Part shown: positions 11,601-22,700 of the stretch, one piece after another | How the letters are laid out: every line of letters starts with the position of its first letter | How positions within the stretch are numbered: position 1 is the stretch's first letter | DNA from: Chlorops oryzae | Taxonomy: Eukaryota; Arthropoda; Insecta; Diptera; Chloropidae | Reading direction: 5' to 3' | DNA length: 64,000 bases | Assembly: GCA_020466095.1 (NCBI GenBank) | Contig: CM035809.1 | Coordinates: 21,616,139 to 21,680,138 of the forward strand | Made by a program: the position numbers and the translations under genes | Notes under the pieces: model-generated | Seen by the model: the letters and a program-made list of their open reading frames with translations, nothing else | What the model was told of the DNA's origin: nothing | Databases searched by the model: none

Positions 11601-12284
11601 CCTGCTAGCTCCATGTGCATTATGTGTGCTGTCAAGTCAGCCCAAACTCCAACGGCGTCGTCGTCGTCGTCGTTGCTGTTGTTGGCACCCTCCATCGTCT
11701 TGCCTTCGTTTGTTTCGATCTTAGATGCTCTACGTTGCTCTTCGTTTAGTTTGCTTTGTCGTTGCGCAGCAGGGCAGGAACAGCCGTTGTCGTTGTGTGC
11801 TGCTGCTGCGTGGGCCCAAAGACATTGAAATACCTGCTTGGGTCGTTGTGTGCGCATGCATTTCTACGCCAACTGCTTTTCTTGCAGCTAACACAACTTA
11901 TAATGAAAACAATATTAACAGCAACAGCAATAAAAACAAAGAGTTGAGTAGTAAAGACAACAAACAACAATAACAATGTCACGAGTAAAAAAAAAAAAAA
12001 CAAAAAACAAATAAAAATTGTTTGAATAGTTGAAATTGAAATTCATAAATGGAGATCAAGAGTTTCGAGCTATCTATTCTCATTGCCCTTTTAATTCTAA
12101 TTAGCATTAAGACAAATAATTACATCCGAGTGACTGCATACGTCAAAATTCTTTCGGAGCCAAAGTTGATTTTCCAATTGCCAGATGTGCCTTTCTGTGT
12201 CTTTCATAATCTACGTCACATAATTTTCTCAATTATTATGATTGATTTTTCTTTTTTGCAGTTCGAAACTAAAAATTTCGAAAC
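11601..12284. other. Intron or intergenic DNA with CAA/GTC simple repeats
   Basis: Contains (GTC)n near 11655-11685, GCT-rich stretches near 11800 and A/C-rich tracts near 11900-12010. Frames are open on several strands because of trinucleotide repeats, which is why I do not call a gene here. Confidence 0.4.
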
Positions 12285-12288
12285 TTAA

Positions 12289-13025
12289 GGGGGTCTTCTC
12301 ATTGAGCAACTTTTTTTTTCGACTTTTTTTTTTTTGCATTTATTTATAGCTTGGGTAGTTGTGAATATGCCCCTAAAAGGATTTTTTGAAATTCGAAATA
12401 GTTTAGAGGATATAGCCTTCTTTGTCGAGCAAGATCTGCGCTAAAACGAGTAATTTTTGCGTTGCTTCAAACTTTAAACGCGTTTATCTCGAAACCACGT
12501 TTTTCGAACTGGCGGCCATGATATCTCCAGTTCAACTGAACCGATTTTCATGAAACAAAGTGGAATCGACGCAGAATTGTCACCATTTTCGGGTGAACCT
12601 CGACCATAATTTTAAAAAAATTTTTTACTATTTTTTTTTTACACTAAACTACAAAAAAAAAGCCCGAAATTGAAATTTTTTTTTGAATGGCCGCCATTTT
12701 GTCAAAAAAAATCACAAAATTAAGCTTGAGGTTCACCCGAGAATTACATCTATACTGATTATAACCCCGTTTTTTTTTTCCATTTCGGACGCTCCGGAGA
12801 CCCGGAATCGTGGCCGCCGTGACGACACCTTTTTTTTCACCACCAACTTTGAAGTCTCATTACTTTTTGAACAGCCCACGTATCGAGGCAAAAAAATTTT
12901 TTTTATTTACTTTGAACCTTTTGTAATACAATAAATAAAAAAAGTTTTCAATTATTCTTTGCGTTTTCAAATAAGAATTTTTTTAAAAAGGGTCCAAAAA
13001 ACGGGTTTTTAATGAGAAGACCCCC
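12289..13025. mobile_element. TTAA-flanked MITE with 15-bp inverted ends
   Basis: The left end reads GGGGGTCTTCTCATT and the right end AATGAGAAGACCCCC, perfect inverted repeats. The element is flanked on each side by TTAA (12285-12288 and 13026-13029). It is 737 bp with no conserved ORF. The TTAA target site is that of the piggyBac superfamily, but the terminal bases are not the usual CCC start, so the superfamily call is tentative. It sits in the myosin intron. Confidence 0.85.
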
Positions 13026-13529
13026 TTAAAGGTTAAAATAAAATAAAAAAGAAAATATCTCGAAATTTGAATTCCAATTATCGCTTTTGAAGATGCGAAA
13101 TTATTTTCATCAAACCAGTCAAAATGCTAGCAATAAAACGGGTTTTGCGAATTTTAAGCAATTGGGTTGTATGTGTATAAATAGGCTCTATAATCAAAAT
13201 TATCAATATGAAAAAAAAAAATTCTGCTTACAAATTCATGAGTGGCACACGGACGTGACACTTACGTGAGCAATTTTAAGACCCGAATTGAAGAATGCGG
13301 TAAAGAGTACTTTTGTTTCTAAATAATTTTGTGCAGCTCATGCGGCCATTTAAATTGATCAATAGTAGTATTCACATGGAAGGTAGAATTCTGTCGGAAA
13401 ATATCGACATCGGAAAATTTTCGATTTTAATTCATCACTCATTGCGGAAAAACAACCGATTTTCACATATTCATTCAAACATAACCATATTTTCAACTAA
13501 TCCGTGCCACTTGTTTAACCATAGATAAC

Positions 13530-14670
13530 AATCATTCGCTTTCGCGACAAAGTCGATTACACCTAGTTCTCCAGTATTCATTGAGGCAACGTTCTTCCTA
13601 TTTTCTAATCAGGTCGTTTCTGAAGCTATTGTTAACTCCACAGAAAGGTTCTGGTCCAATGAAGGGATTCACCGCGGCCCTCTTGGCCAGGCAGTCCGCC
13701 CTTTTATTGCCTTCATGCCCCGGTATCCAATATAGAGTTACCGTGTTCCTCTTGGATAGGGTTTGAAGTAGCCCGTGGCACTCATAAACTTGTTTAGAGT
13801 TTATGGTGAATGCTGATAGGGCTCTTAGAGCCGCTTGACTGTCTGAGAAGACACAAATGCGGGAACCCGAACTATTCCTTCGTATACACTCTCTGACACA
13901 CAGCTCTAAGGCGTGGATCTTCGCCTGAAAAATTGATGATGTTTTCCCCATTGCAGCTGCCTTTTGAAAGTTTGGCCAAACAATTCCCGCTCCCACGCTG
14001 CCATCATCTATTTTGGACCCGTCAGTGTACCATTTCTGCGAGTCCTCTGCAATTTCTATATTGTTATTTCTCCATGAGTCGCGGTCACTTATGACCACAT
14101 CATAATCTCCGGAGAAAATATGTTTTTTGTGCACTTTGTCTGATAACCCCAGGCATGGGGTGTCCCAAAAGATCTCGAGTGCCTTCATATGCCCTGTGAG
14201 GTTACCTTCTTTCAGGTTGCACACGTTTGGGAGCCTGAGTGCTGCAAGGGCTGCTTCTCTCTCAATCACGATGTAAAGAGTTGTTAGTCCTGTTAATAAT
14301 CCCAAGCGTGTAGGTGAACAGGTTCTCATTGCCCCCGTCACACTTAAGCAGGCTATTCTGTATATCCTATTCAGGATGTTCAGAGCCTTTCTTTTGTTAA
14401 TTTTTGGGCCACCATACCAAGGATGAACAAGTAAGCATAGGTAAGGTGACTGTTTTGAAGGACCACGCCATCATTTTGGGTCATACTCCCCAAGTTTTAC
14501 CGTACAGCCTTTGGCACGCGAATATTGCCTTCATGTCTTTGTTTGAGATATACGATAAGTGCTGGTTCTAATTTAGTGTCTTGTCCAGAATAACCCCTAG
14601 ATATTTCATCTCATCGGAATTCTTTAGTTCTTGTTCACCGAGTTTTAGAGCCCCAAGGTTGAGCTTTCGA
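13530..14670 (-). mobile_element. Degenerate LINE fragment with reverse-transcriptase end and RNase H
   Basis: Read on minus, 14670-14560 gives the reverse-transcriptase phrase DEMKYLGVILDKTLN. Next, with stops, comes a stretch including WPKN, and then 14341-13598 gives a 247-codon frame with a full RNase H layout: YTDGSK, a Glu in the ALELCVRE helix, SDSQAAL and WIPGHEGNKRAD. The coding text continues past the stop at 13598 (EERCLNEYWRTR). LINE clades with RNase H (I, R1, LOA) fit; the clade is not determined. The 5-prime part is missing and stops interrupt the RT part, so it is dead. Its right edge lies within a few bases of the PDZ-exon splice donor at 14675. Confidence 0.85.
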
Positions 14671-14675
14671 CTTAC

Positions 14676-16120
14676 CTGTTTAAATCGTTTACTAGCACTC
14701 CTCTTCAGTGTATTACAGTTCCCTTTCATAGCCGCATCGTCTTCAAACAATGTTTCCCCTTGTGGAATGCAGCGTCGACTCAACTCGACCAACTCCGAAA
14801 CGGGTTGGACTTCAACTGCAACCGACTCCCCACTATTCCTAATCATTTCTATGATCTCCTCCCTCGTTGAGTCATGCACGGGAATGTCATTTACTTTTAA
14901 AAGACGATCACCAGGTAAAAGACCAGTAGCACCACCGCCAGCTCCCGGTTCAGCAAATATAACTGGCCGAAAAGTGGGTGCATTTAAGGATTCACTGCGA
15001 TCTAAGCATAAAGCTTTGCGTAAACTAAATCCGAAATCTTGACGTGGTGATTTTTGGCGATGAATGACCAGTTTTCTCGGCGGAGGCAAACGTATGAGAC
15101 GAATCGGTGGCAATGGCAGTTCAATATTCTCAAAAACATGTACACGTCCCCATCGGTCTATACCTTGGGATTCGCCAATAGGACTCAATGAAAATGGAGG
15201 CGTAGCGAAGGGAGAATTGGTGGTATCCGTTAGGCTATCAGCGCTTGGTGATGGAGAGGTCATGACATGAAGATTTCCATGAGCATTCGGTCGCGTTGAA
15301 TAGCGCGATGAAACGGGTAAGGTCATAGCTCGTTGCACGTTGGTGCCGTTTCCTTCCTTTTCGCTTCGAAGGCTTTCAACAGAAGTGAATGCAGCACCCT
15401 GTTGAGTGGAATGTACACTCTCGGAAAATGATGCTTCCAGCTTTCCCGCACCGGATTTATCACCACCAAGTGGCAGAGGAAAGGAAATCTCTTCATGTAT
15501 ATCAACAACATTGCTGCGTGAGCCCTTGAGTATGCCACGTTTTGGTGGTTTCGGCGGAATAGGCGGCAAGTAACGTGTCTGGAAACAGAAAATAATTTAA
15601 CGTCAGAGCAAATGAAATCGCAGACAAGCATATTCTGGCAACGAACCTTGGAATTTTCCGTACCGCTAGCAGCACCATTGTAGTGACCTTCGATACGCGT
15701 TGTTATAGTCTCAACGATCTCTTCGTTTCCTCGATCCAATTCTGAGCCACTATTATTGCCATCAGCAGCGTCAGCGTTTCTCATTGCAGCGAAAAATTCG
15801 GCACTATAGTCAGCAGTAATACCACTTGGTAGCTTCGCTTTCTCTTTGCGACGTCCACGAATTTTAAGCGAGCGTCGCACCTGCAAATAGTGAAATTGTG
15901 GGTGGGAGTTTCAATTATGGAAATATTATGCCCTCACCTCATCCAAGCGCAGCAGCTCCTCTGTGCTCATACTGCCCGATAAGACACTTTTCGATTCTTT
16001 TCGCAGTTTTTTTTCTCGCTTCCGTTTGTCTTTCTCGTCGCGTTCAGTCTTATCGCGCTCGGCTGCGCTGCCACCATTGCTGGATACTCCTTTCTTTATG
16101 AAATTAAACATGACTTTGGA
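14676..16120 (-). CDS. Mhcl: Myosin-18 N-terminal and PDZ exons
   Basis: Three exons: 16120-15938 (ATG at 16111-16109), 15880-15647 and 15578-14676, all phase 0 with GT-AG borders (donors GTGAGG, GTTCGT, GTAAGT). The first protein residues, MFNFIKKG, match the MFN-start of animal myosin-18, followed by a Lys/Glu/Arg-rich segment (about residues 20-45). Exon 3 has a proline-rich stretch and then a PDZ domain at about residues 306-396. Its ligand loop reads DFGFSL, followed by GLLPGDRLLKVND. The domain would bind partner C-termini and, with the KE-rich part, ties the protein to Golgi or actin structures in relatives. A TTTACAG acceptor just before 16120 means at least one non-coding 5-prime exon lies further right. 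The exon-3 donor joins in phase to the motor exon at 9179 across a 5.5-kb intron. Confidence 0.93.
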
Positions 16121-16370
16121 CTGTAAATGTAGGAACATAGATTATACGTTATTGTCGTTGTTAGGAAATGTAAATTGCGAGATAACAACAATAAAGGAAC
16201 AAGTAAACAAATCGACGGATGAACGAACGACCAAATAATGGGCGTGCCGGCTATCGTCTTGCCGCGACACTTTTCTTTTTTGATTTCTAATCTGAAAACC
16301 GGCGATTTTCCGGCGGACACCCACAAATGAGTACATATGCAGAGAGAGTGAAATTTATAAGCACAATGCG

Positions 16371-16371
<1 letters not shown>

Positions 16372-16402
<31 letters not shown>
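16372..16402. repeat. GA microsatellite
   Basis: An uninterrupted (GA)n run upstream of the myosin start. The duplicate at about 42445-42465 is shorter and interrupted. GAGA tracts can bind GAGA factor at fly promoters, but nothing else here proves that role. Confidence 0.85.
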
Positions 16403-16404
<2 letters not shown>

Positions 16405-16714
16405 CAAAATGAGAACAAAAGAGCATAAACCTACATTTGCTTTTCTACGTGTTATTGCTTAATTAATTTATGGAATTTCTGAAATATGCAAAATCAATTC
16501 GCATGATTCATTCATTTCACTTTCTTTTAGATAAACACATTTCACTGTACAACTTAAGATGCACTTTTTTACTTTTAACTTAAATTAATCAATGAAACTA
16601 CTTTAATGTCTTTTAGCTTTGAAACATTTACAAAAAAAAGTGAATTCACAAGATTTTCACTAAACAGCTGATGTGGAATGTGGAGAAACATTTATTGATG
16701 TGGATCAAGTCTTG

Positions 16715-16980
16715 TAACTTAGATTTAGCCCAGGGCTCCTTATAACATGGGTTTGACAGCTCGCGGCTCCCTACAACTAAGATTTAGACAGCTCGGGTCC
16801 TTATAACTAAGCTGTATGCGGGGCTCCTTATAACTAAGATTTATACAGCTCGGTGGTCCTTACAACTAAGCCTTACACGGGGCTCCTTATAGGTAAGATT
16901 TATTTCCAGCATCCCTCTTATAACCTAGATTTAGATGCGGTGCTAGCTTATAATCTAGATTTAGCTCCGGTGCAATATAC
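16715..16980. repeat. Minisatellite, about 33-40 bp unit
   Basis: Repeated phrase built on GGCTCCTTATAACTAAG followed by ATTTA(G/T)ACAGCTCG, seven to eight imperfect copies with alternating long and short spacers. The same array is present at about 42780-43045 in the duplicated block. No conserved reading frame. Confidence 0.8.
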
Positions 16981-17483
16981 ATACATATCCAAAAGAAATT
17001 ACGAATTCATTTCGATTTTTTGGAAACAAATCTCCATACCTCTTTTGCAAATTTTTACTGTATAGGTATATAAGAACGTCTAACGCTATACGATGAACAA
17101 AATAAATGTATAAATGATGGCAATCGGAACCCTTGCTTGCTGTTTTTGAAAAAATTGTAAAACGGAATAGTTACTTGTGAGGCATTTACTACTCAAAAAT
17201 TTTTTGATTTTACGTTAACATGAATTTTGCTTACTGAATACTAAATATATGGGCAATTTTCATACTGCTAACGCGCGCTTAAATGAATAACTTCTACTAT
17301 AATTGCAGCCTTAGATATCTTGTTAGTTATACAGTTACAGTTTGGTTACATTCCTTCGAGCTACAATTCTCATTAGCATTATGCGGATTAACATATAAAA
17401 AGAGACAAAATTTTATTTTTTCCTACACCCATAAAAATGTTATAGATTAATTTTTGAAAAATAACAATTTGTTCTCTTTGCAC

Positions 17484-18041
17484 CAACGTTGGAAAATGGA
17501 AATTTCAGTGTGTACCTAAAATGGTCCATAAATTGTACCTAAATAAAGTAAAGTGTACCTAATATACCCAGCCGGATTTTTGTCCATAAATGGTAAATTC
17601 ATTAATGTTTTCACCGAAGACATCAAGGAAAAATTTGAGTACTTATCAAATCTGATGACATGGTCATTTAAAGGAGATGTTATTCATACCAATTCTAATG
17701 GAAATGTCATCGAGAGAAGGTGTTATTCACTCCCGAATGATGACATTGTCTTGCAAAACGAGAGGTACTGATACGATGGAGTAATCTATTCCATTTCGAT
17801 GACCAACCCGTGACATATATTCTTATGACGGCCAATGCCGCTTCTGTGTACATTTCATGAGAATGTTGCAATAGAATCAGGAGTAGTCGCGGATAACCAC
17901 AGAAGAGCTTTCACCATTTCACTCACTAACAAAATTCCTTCATCTTGAAATTGTACCTAAAATGGACAAATTGTACCTAATGTACCTTTGAAGTGAAAAA
18001 GAGCCGAAAAAGGTACAATTTCACCTACTTTTCCAACACTG
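17484..18041. mobile_element. Non-autonomous hAT element, copy 1
   Basis: It starts CAACGTTGGAAAA and ends TTTTCCAACACTG, imperfect 13-bp inverted repeats of hAT type. The 8-bp target duplication CTTTGCAC lies on both sides (17476-17483 and 18042-18049). Internally it carries repeated TGTACCTAAAAT phrases and no transposase. Its relatives at 43539-44097 and 47312-47850 share the same target duplication, so they were copied with their flanks, not by fresh insertion. Confidence 0.92.
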
Positions 18042-18318
18042 CTTTGCACGTTAAATATATGTACACTGTGGCATGTACAAATTTAATTTTATATGAACAG
18101 AGACTGCAAAAACTGTTAAAACAAAATGTGGGAATCGAAAATAATATTTATAAAATTGATTTTTAAAACTAATTTGCAAAATTTAATTTTAAATTGAATT
18201 ACAATTTCTATTTTATGTACAAAAATCGCAAAAAAAACACGAAATAAGACCGGATTCGACTTCGGTGGAACTTTATTTCAACCAGGGCCTTCAGTTTGGC
18301 TTCGGTAGTGTTATGAAT

Positions 18319-19595
18319 CTAATCCTTAGGATCAGGATCGATCGTTCCATAAAATATATGAATTGCATAGGTTATGTTATTGTCAGCAATTATTACAGGA
18401 TCATTTCTGAATATTCCTGAGTATGACTCAATATTTGACTGGCTAATACTATTGATTGCAAATGAATCAACTTCGGTAAGCATTTTAGCCAAAAATTTTG
18501 CCATATTATTTATGGAATGCCTCACTAAAGTGTGAGTATACCTTGTCCCGACAAAATTATTTAAAAAGACCATCACGTTATCCCTTATATCTGTTAGATC
18601 ATTTGGGATGATTAACGTGTCTGCATGAGGTATTGGGAAGGGAATTTGAAGCGTACGTGTAACATCTTTTACACATTCAAAGTTCTTCAAATGAAACATA
18701 TGAATGATGATAGGAATCTTATTTGTCTTTAAATGAATATAAGGTTTCTTACGTGACAAAGCTCTAATTGCATGAACATTTGCCGGTGAGCAGTCCACAC
18801 ACCAACACCGCAATTTTAAAGCTGCATACCTGAACAATACTTAGGGATTGGCAAAAGAAATTAAAAGTAGATTCCAGGGATCCTTTTGATTCAATTGCAT
18901 TCACATTAATAATATCTTTATGGGGCCCATTAATTTCTTTTACAATCGCTAGATTGTAAGAGACCACACCATTCGGAAACTGATCAATGATCAGTGCGAA
19001 TTTTTTGTTAATTCTTTCATACGTATAGCGAGAATTATTATGTCGTATTATATTTGCAACGGTTTTTGTTACCGCATTTTTGAACTTTTGGGTTTCGAAT
19101 TTTTCTTTTATGGATATAGCAACTCCCCAATCTATTTTCGTTTCTACAACGTATTCATAATCATCTTCAACCTCGAAATCTGATCCAACATCAATATTCA
19201 TAAATTCATTGATGGCATCTATTTCTTTAAATGCAGATGGATCAGATTGCTGTTCTAACGCCATCTTTTCAATCTCAAAATCTTTTTCCATGGTCGATAT
19301 CTGACCCACTGGTCCTATCATCACAAAATTGTTCCGCTTGCACATCACTCACGATGTCCATTGCTGAACACGGACCAATTCATGGATTGTTCAGTTTGGA
19401 CATCGTGAGTTATGTCCATGCGAATCACGCCAATTCATGAGGAATTTGTTCAGATTGGACTCAATCACGTGTCCATTGCTACCACCTGAATTTCACTACC
19501 CGCTACCTCTGCACTGCCAAGACATATATCTCTATGTTGTGCGAGAGACGGCATACGTGCAAATTGTTTGCCACATTTGTGGCATTTAAATTTAC
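18319..19595 (-). pseudogene. Family A gene, copy A1 (C2HC finger plus IDQF domain), frameshifted
   Basis: The exon opens at 19595 after a TTTTGCAG acceptor. It encodes a zinc finger FKCHKCGKQFARMPSLAQHR plus DIC, which is C-x2-C-x12-H-x3-C. Then come an acidic region, the IDQF block (LIIDQFPNG, NLAIVKEI), a D-C-S/P-A-N block, and a C-terminal block with RHSINN, ISQSNIESYSGIF. Near 18797 one extra G relative to copies at 36.7 and 48.6 kb breaks the frame, so the frame splits into 19348-18764 and 18837-18319. The N-terminal acidic region also differs from the other copies by small indels. After the stop an AATAAA (in GAAATAAAGTTCC on minus, near 18270) is shared by all copies. Function is unknown; see findings for a transposase-like hypothesis. 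Confidence 0.75.
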
Positions 19596-19659
19596 CTGCA
19601 AAAGAAAGTAAATAATTTATATTGAATAATTGTGAAGAGTTATATATTTAAACAGAAGT

Positions 19660-20440
19660 ATGGGAAATAACCCAATATAATAACTTTTTAGTTATAATAT
19701 ACTTATATATTGTCTGAATTTTTCACTTTCAATTGTTCAATGATTTAACAACTGAAATTGTTTTGTAATTTCGCGTTTAAGTTATTATATTTGTCACATA
19801 CAAACACTTGCGCACTCTTTAAAAGTGATCACAAAACTAAATTGAGTTGAACTAGTGCTACCACATGATAAAAAATTGTCCTACTATAAAAAAAAAACTA
19901 CCGGAGTCAATAATGAAATTGACAATTTGTTGTTTTTTCCTTAAATTTTTATTTTCGCAATATGAAATATCTATTCTCTTTCTTTCTCATGCAATCAAAT
20001 GGAATTGTTCCGAAACATGTTCGTGTGTCTGACTCTCGAGTAACTTCCAAAATATTTATCTCAAAAAATCGAAAATAAATTGGGACGAATATATTTGATA
20101 AATAATAGAAAAATAATATATTTCTATCGAATCCGTTCTTGGGGGAGTACGCATATTCGTGGAATAACCCGGATGCAATATTGCTGCAATACTGCAAATG
20201 AAAGGAAATTCGCTCAACTCCTTCTCGCTGCGTTGTTTAATTTTTTATATAATTCTCATAAGCTTTATAGAATTAGAAGTATAAGATGTTACTACATTAA
20301 ATCGATTTCTAACATTAAAATTATTTTGTTAGAAACTTCGATTCAGATTTGAATACACATCACAAATTTTAAATTTGTAATGCTTCTTTAAATTAAATTT
20401 TCAGCTCGGAGTCGGCGTTAAACTGTAGGTTCCGCTCTTC
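19660..20440. other. AT-rich spacer, no gene seen
   Basis: No frame longer than about 90 codons and no motif. Homology with the upstream part of copies A2 and A4 stops near 19660, so A1 has lost or never had the preceding exon. Confidence 0.4.
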
Positions 20441-20960
20441 CTTCTGCCTTTTTTGTAATATAAACCTTTAACTTATGAATAACACATGAATTTTGAAGTA
20501 CTGAAAATAGCGGCCATCTCCTAACAAACTTCATTAGAAGTACGTGTTAGTAATACGAGTAGTCGCAGTATGAACTTTCTCCACTTCGGAAGTAGTCAGG
20601 AAGCAATGAAATTTCCGGCTGGGGCTTTTCAAATAAAAAAAACAAGGGACTCGAAATAATATATGGCATGGATCTACGCAATACAGAAGAAGGCCCCAGC
20701 CTACTGCATGATGTTGCATGCATTCCCATGCATTCTCGCAAGGAAAATGGAATGCTCGCAGAATTTGTATTCATTTCCTATACTTGAAATATGCAAAACT
20801 TCAATATGCTATGTTAGCATATTGGTCCCTGCATAAATGAGTTTCCAGTTTAAGCCGGGAGATACATTACCTAACTACATCTGCTAATAAATCCAATAAA
20901 AGAATCCGGAAAAAAATTTAAAATTGAAAAATATTTATTTTAAAAAATTTTTTTTTTAAA
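20440..20960. repeat. Paralogous repeat S, uninterrupted copy
   Basis: Matches 24640-25040 followed by 26774-26940, with about 10 percent difference by eye. At 20795-20815 it reads CTTCAATATGCTATG, which is the empty site for the 1.7-kb element inserted in the other copy at 25041-26773. It lies directly downstream of the X1 gene in transcript direction, as the other copy does for X2, so it is probably part of their shared 3-prime region. Confidence 0.85.
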
Positions 20961-20964
20961 TTTT

Positions 20965-21295
20965 TTATTGCGCCGGTTATGGCGGCGGCGGTGGTGGCGC
21001 TCGCCGGCGGTGGCTGCGCCGGTCGTGGCGGCGGCGGCAGCGGCGGTCGTGTCGACGGCGGCAGCGGCGGAGTCAGTGTCGCCAGTCGTGGCGGCGGTGG
21101 CAGCGCCGGTCGTGTCGACGGCAGCGGCGGCGTCAGTGTCGCCAGTCGTGGCGGCGGCGGCAGCGCCGGTCGTGTCGACGGCAGCGGCGGCGTCAGTGTC
21201 GCCAGTCGTGGCGGCGGCGGCAGCGGCGGTCGTGTCGACGGCGGCAGCGGCGGAGTCAGTGTCGCCAGTCGTGGCGGCGGTCGTGGAATACGTGG
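20965..21295. repeat. GC-rich minisatellite, 60-bp unit
   Basis: Sharp GC island in AT-rich DNA. It consists of a 60-bp unit (containing GTGTCGACGGCAGCGGCG and GTCAGTGTCGCCAGTCGTGG) repeated about four to five times. Because the unit is a multiple of three and stop-free, several frames are open on both strands. None is supported as a protein, since the X1 frame stops before it at 21362. It parallels the GC-rich block at 26950-27240 downstream of X2. Confidence 0.85.
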
Positions 21296-21361
21296 ATGCA
21301 TTCACTGCCACCATTCATACAATTTGATGAACACTCTGGTATCATTAATACCACACCATCC

Positions 21362-21801
21362 TTATTGGAAGTGTAGAACTTCTTCGGGATGGTGCAGTTT
21401 TAAGTGATCCCAGTATTCAGCGAAATCACCAAATCGGAGTGGATGGTCACAATAAACGCATCCACGTACGAAAATGTACGGATGTTTCTCAAAATGCTTT
21501 GTATTGCATTTGAGAAATTCATTACAAAAGTTGCAATGAATCCGTTTGCCCAACGATGCAGGCTTAAACAATCCCAAATGGATAATGTCCTTTATCCATT
21601 GATCAGCTTCCTCGTTTTTAAAAACAGACATTGGAGTATTTTCGGCCTGAGCCAAAAATTGCCTCGCCAATTCATCTTTCTTTTCCTCCGGCGCAAAAGC
21701 AATATCCAAGGAATTAAGGCCACCGAAGACCTCGTCAACATCGGCATCACGATAATTTTGCAAGTCTTTGACTTTTACCGCTTCATTTTTGAAGCGTACA
21801 C
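21362..21801 (-). CDS. Gene X1, last coding exon, double CC-HH type finger protein
   Basis: After a TTCCTCAG acceptor (exon starts 21801) the frame reads VRFKNEAVKVKDLQNYRDAD and ends at a TAA at 21362. The middle is acidic and helical (KKDELARQFLAQAENTPMSV). The end has two Cys/His clusters: IHCNFCNEF with H-x3-H-P, then RGCVYCD with a W-x2-H-L-x2-H-H motif. These look like two zinc fingers. I do not recognise the family. Upstream exons are not identified in 21810-22050. The composition is clearly coding compared with its surroundings. Confidence 0.55.
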
Positions 21802-22049
21802 CTGAGGAAGATATTATGTAGTGATTGGTTAAACATTTAAATGAAATATATATTCATATAGATGTAGTCATATGTAAGGGTTACTTAAGCTAACATAGGG
21901 AAGTTTAAACCAACGCTTACATCATTTAATTGTGAAAAAACTAGAATTTTTCATGTAAAGCGCTTAAGTATGTGGCAACAGATGTTAGTAAAACGAGAAG
22001 GTATTTTAATGTTATACGTAAGTTACTATTTCGCAAAATATCACGCTAA

Positions 22050-22700
22050 CTTGTAATTTTTTTTTTGGATTCTAATCGGAGGCTTATATATACGCTTTAA
22101 TTCAAAGTTTCATTAAAATATTTCGAAAAACTCAGATTTTAAGGCAGTTTTGAGATTTTTGTGACAGACCCTAATACTGTAGGTACCCTTAATAATGGTT
22201 CTATCGAAAACATTTTTGGGGAGGACGTTACTGGCTATCAAGGAAGCATAAGTGCCAAATTTCGTTCAAGTCCCATTTGAAATTCGGGTGTAGGAGGCAA
22301 TTTTCGAAAAACGCCCTTCGGCCACGCCCACTTTTTCAATTTTTGAAAATAATACTACTGGCCTTTAAATATGTTACACTATCAAATTTCATTAAAATAT
22401 GTTGAAAAACTTCGATTTTAGAGCAGTTTTTGTGATTTTCGTAACAGACCCTAGTACTGGAGGTACCCCTAAAAATGGTCCGATCGGGTCCATTCTCGAA
22501 CTTGTTCTTACTCATGTCCCCGTGAACACGCATACCAAATTTTGTCAAGATAGCTCAACTCCTTCGATAAGATAACTGTATACAGACAGACGGACGGACG
22601 GACATGTCTAAATCGAATCTCCTGGCGACGCTTTTCTATATGGTATTTATGTATGTGTGTATGCGCATAAAGGTAAATGTTGTCGGGTGTCCAACAAGCG
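22050..22700. repeat. Dispersed repeat R, copy 3
   Basis: Same phrase order as copies 1 and 2: AGGCTTATATATACGC, GACCCTAATACTGTAGGTACC, GGCCACGCCCACTTTTTCAA, then a second GACCCTAGTACTGGAGGTAC and CCTTCGATAAGATAACTGTA with (GACG)n. The near-repeat of its own phrases at about 22160 and 22445 shows the element has an internal duplication. Confidence 0.7.

Larger units (their letters stand above)
16088..18250. repeat. Segmental duplication block P1 (myosin 5-prime end and upstream)
   Basis: From the middle of the first myosin coding exon outward, this block is repeated nearly base for base at 42155-44340. It includes the start codon, the leader acceptor, a (GA)n run, a minisatellite and an inserted hAT element. 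Differences are a few indels, for example a shorter GA run and changes near 43080. Part of it (from about 17430 rightward) recurs again at 47248 onward. The myosin gene itself is only intact here. Confidence 0.9.

Noticed and set aside
20918..21407. Four overlapping long frames (Ala-Thr, Pro-Arg, Gly-Ser rich)
   Set aside because: All come from a stop-free 60-bp GC repeat; the adjoining X1 frame stops before it.
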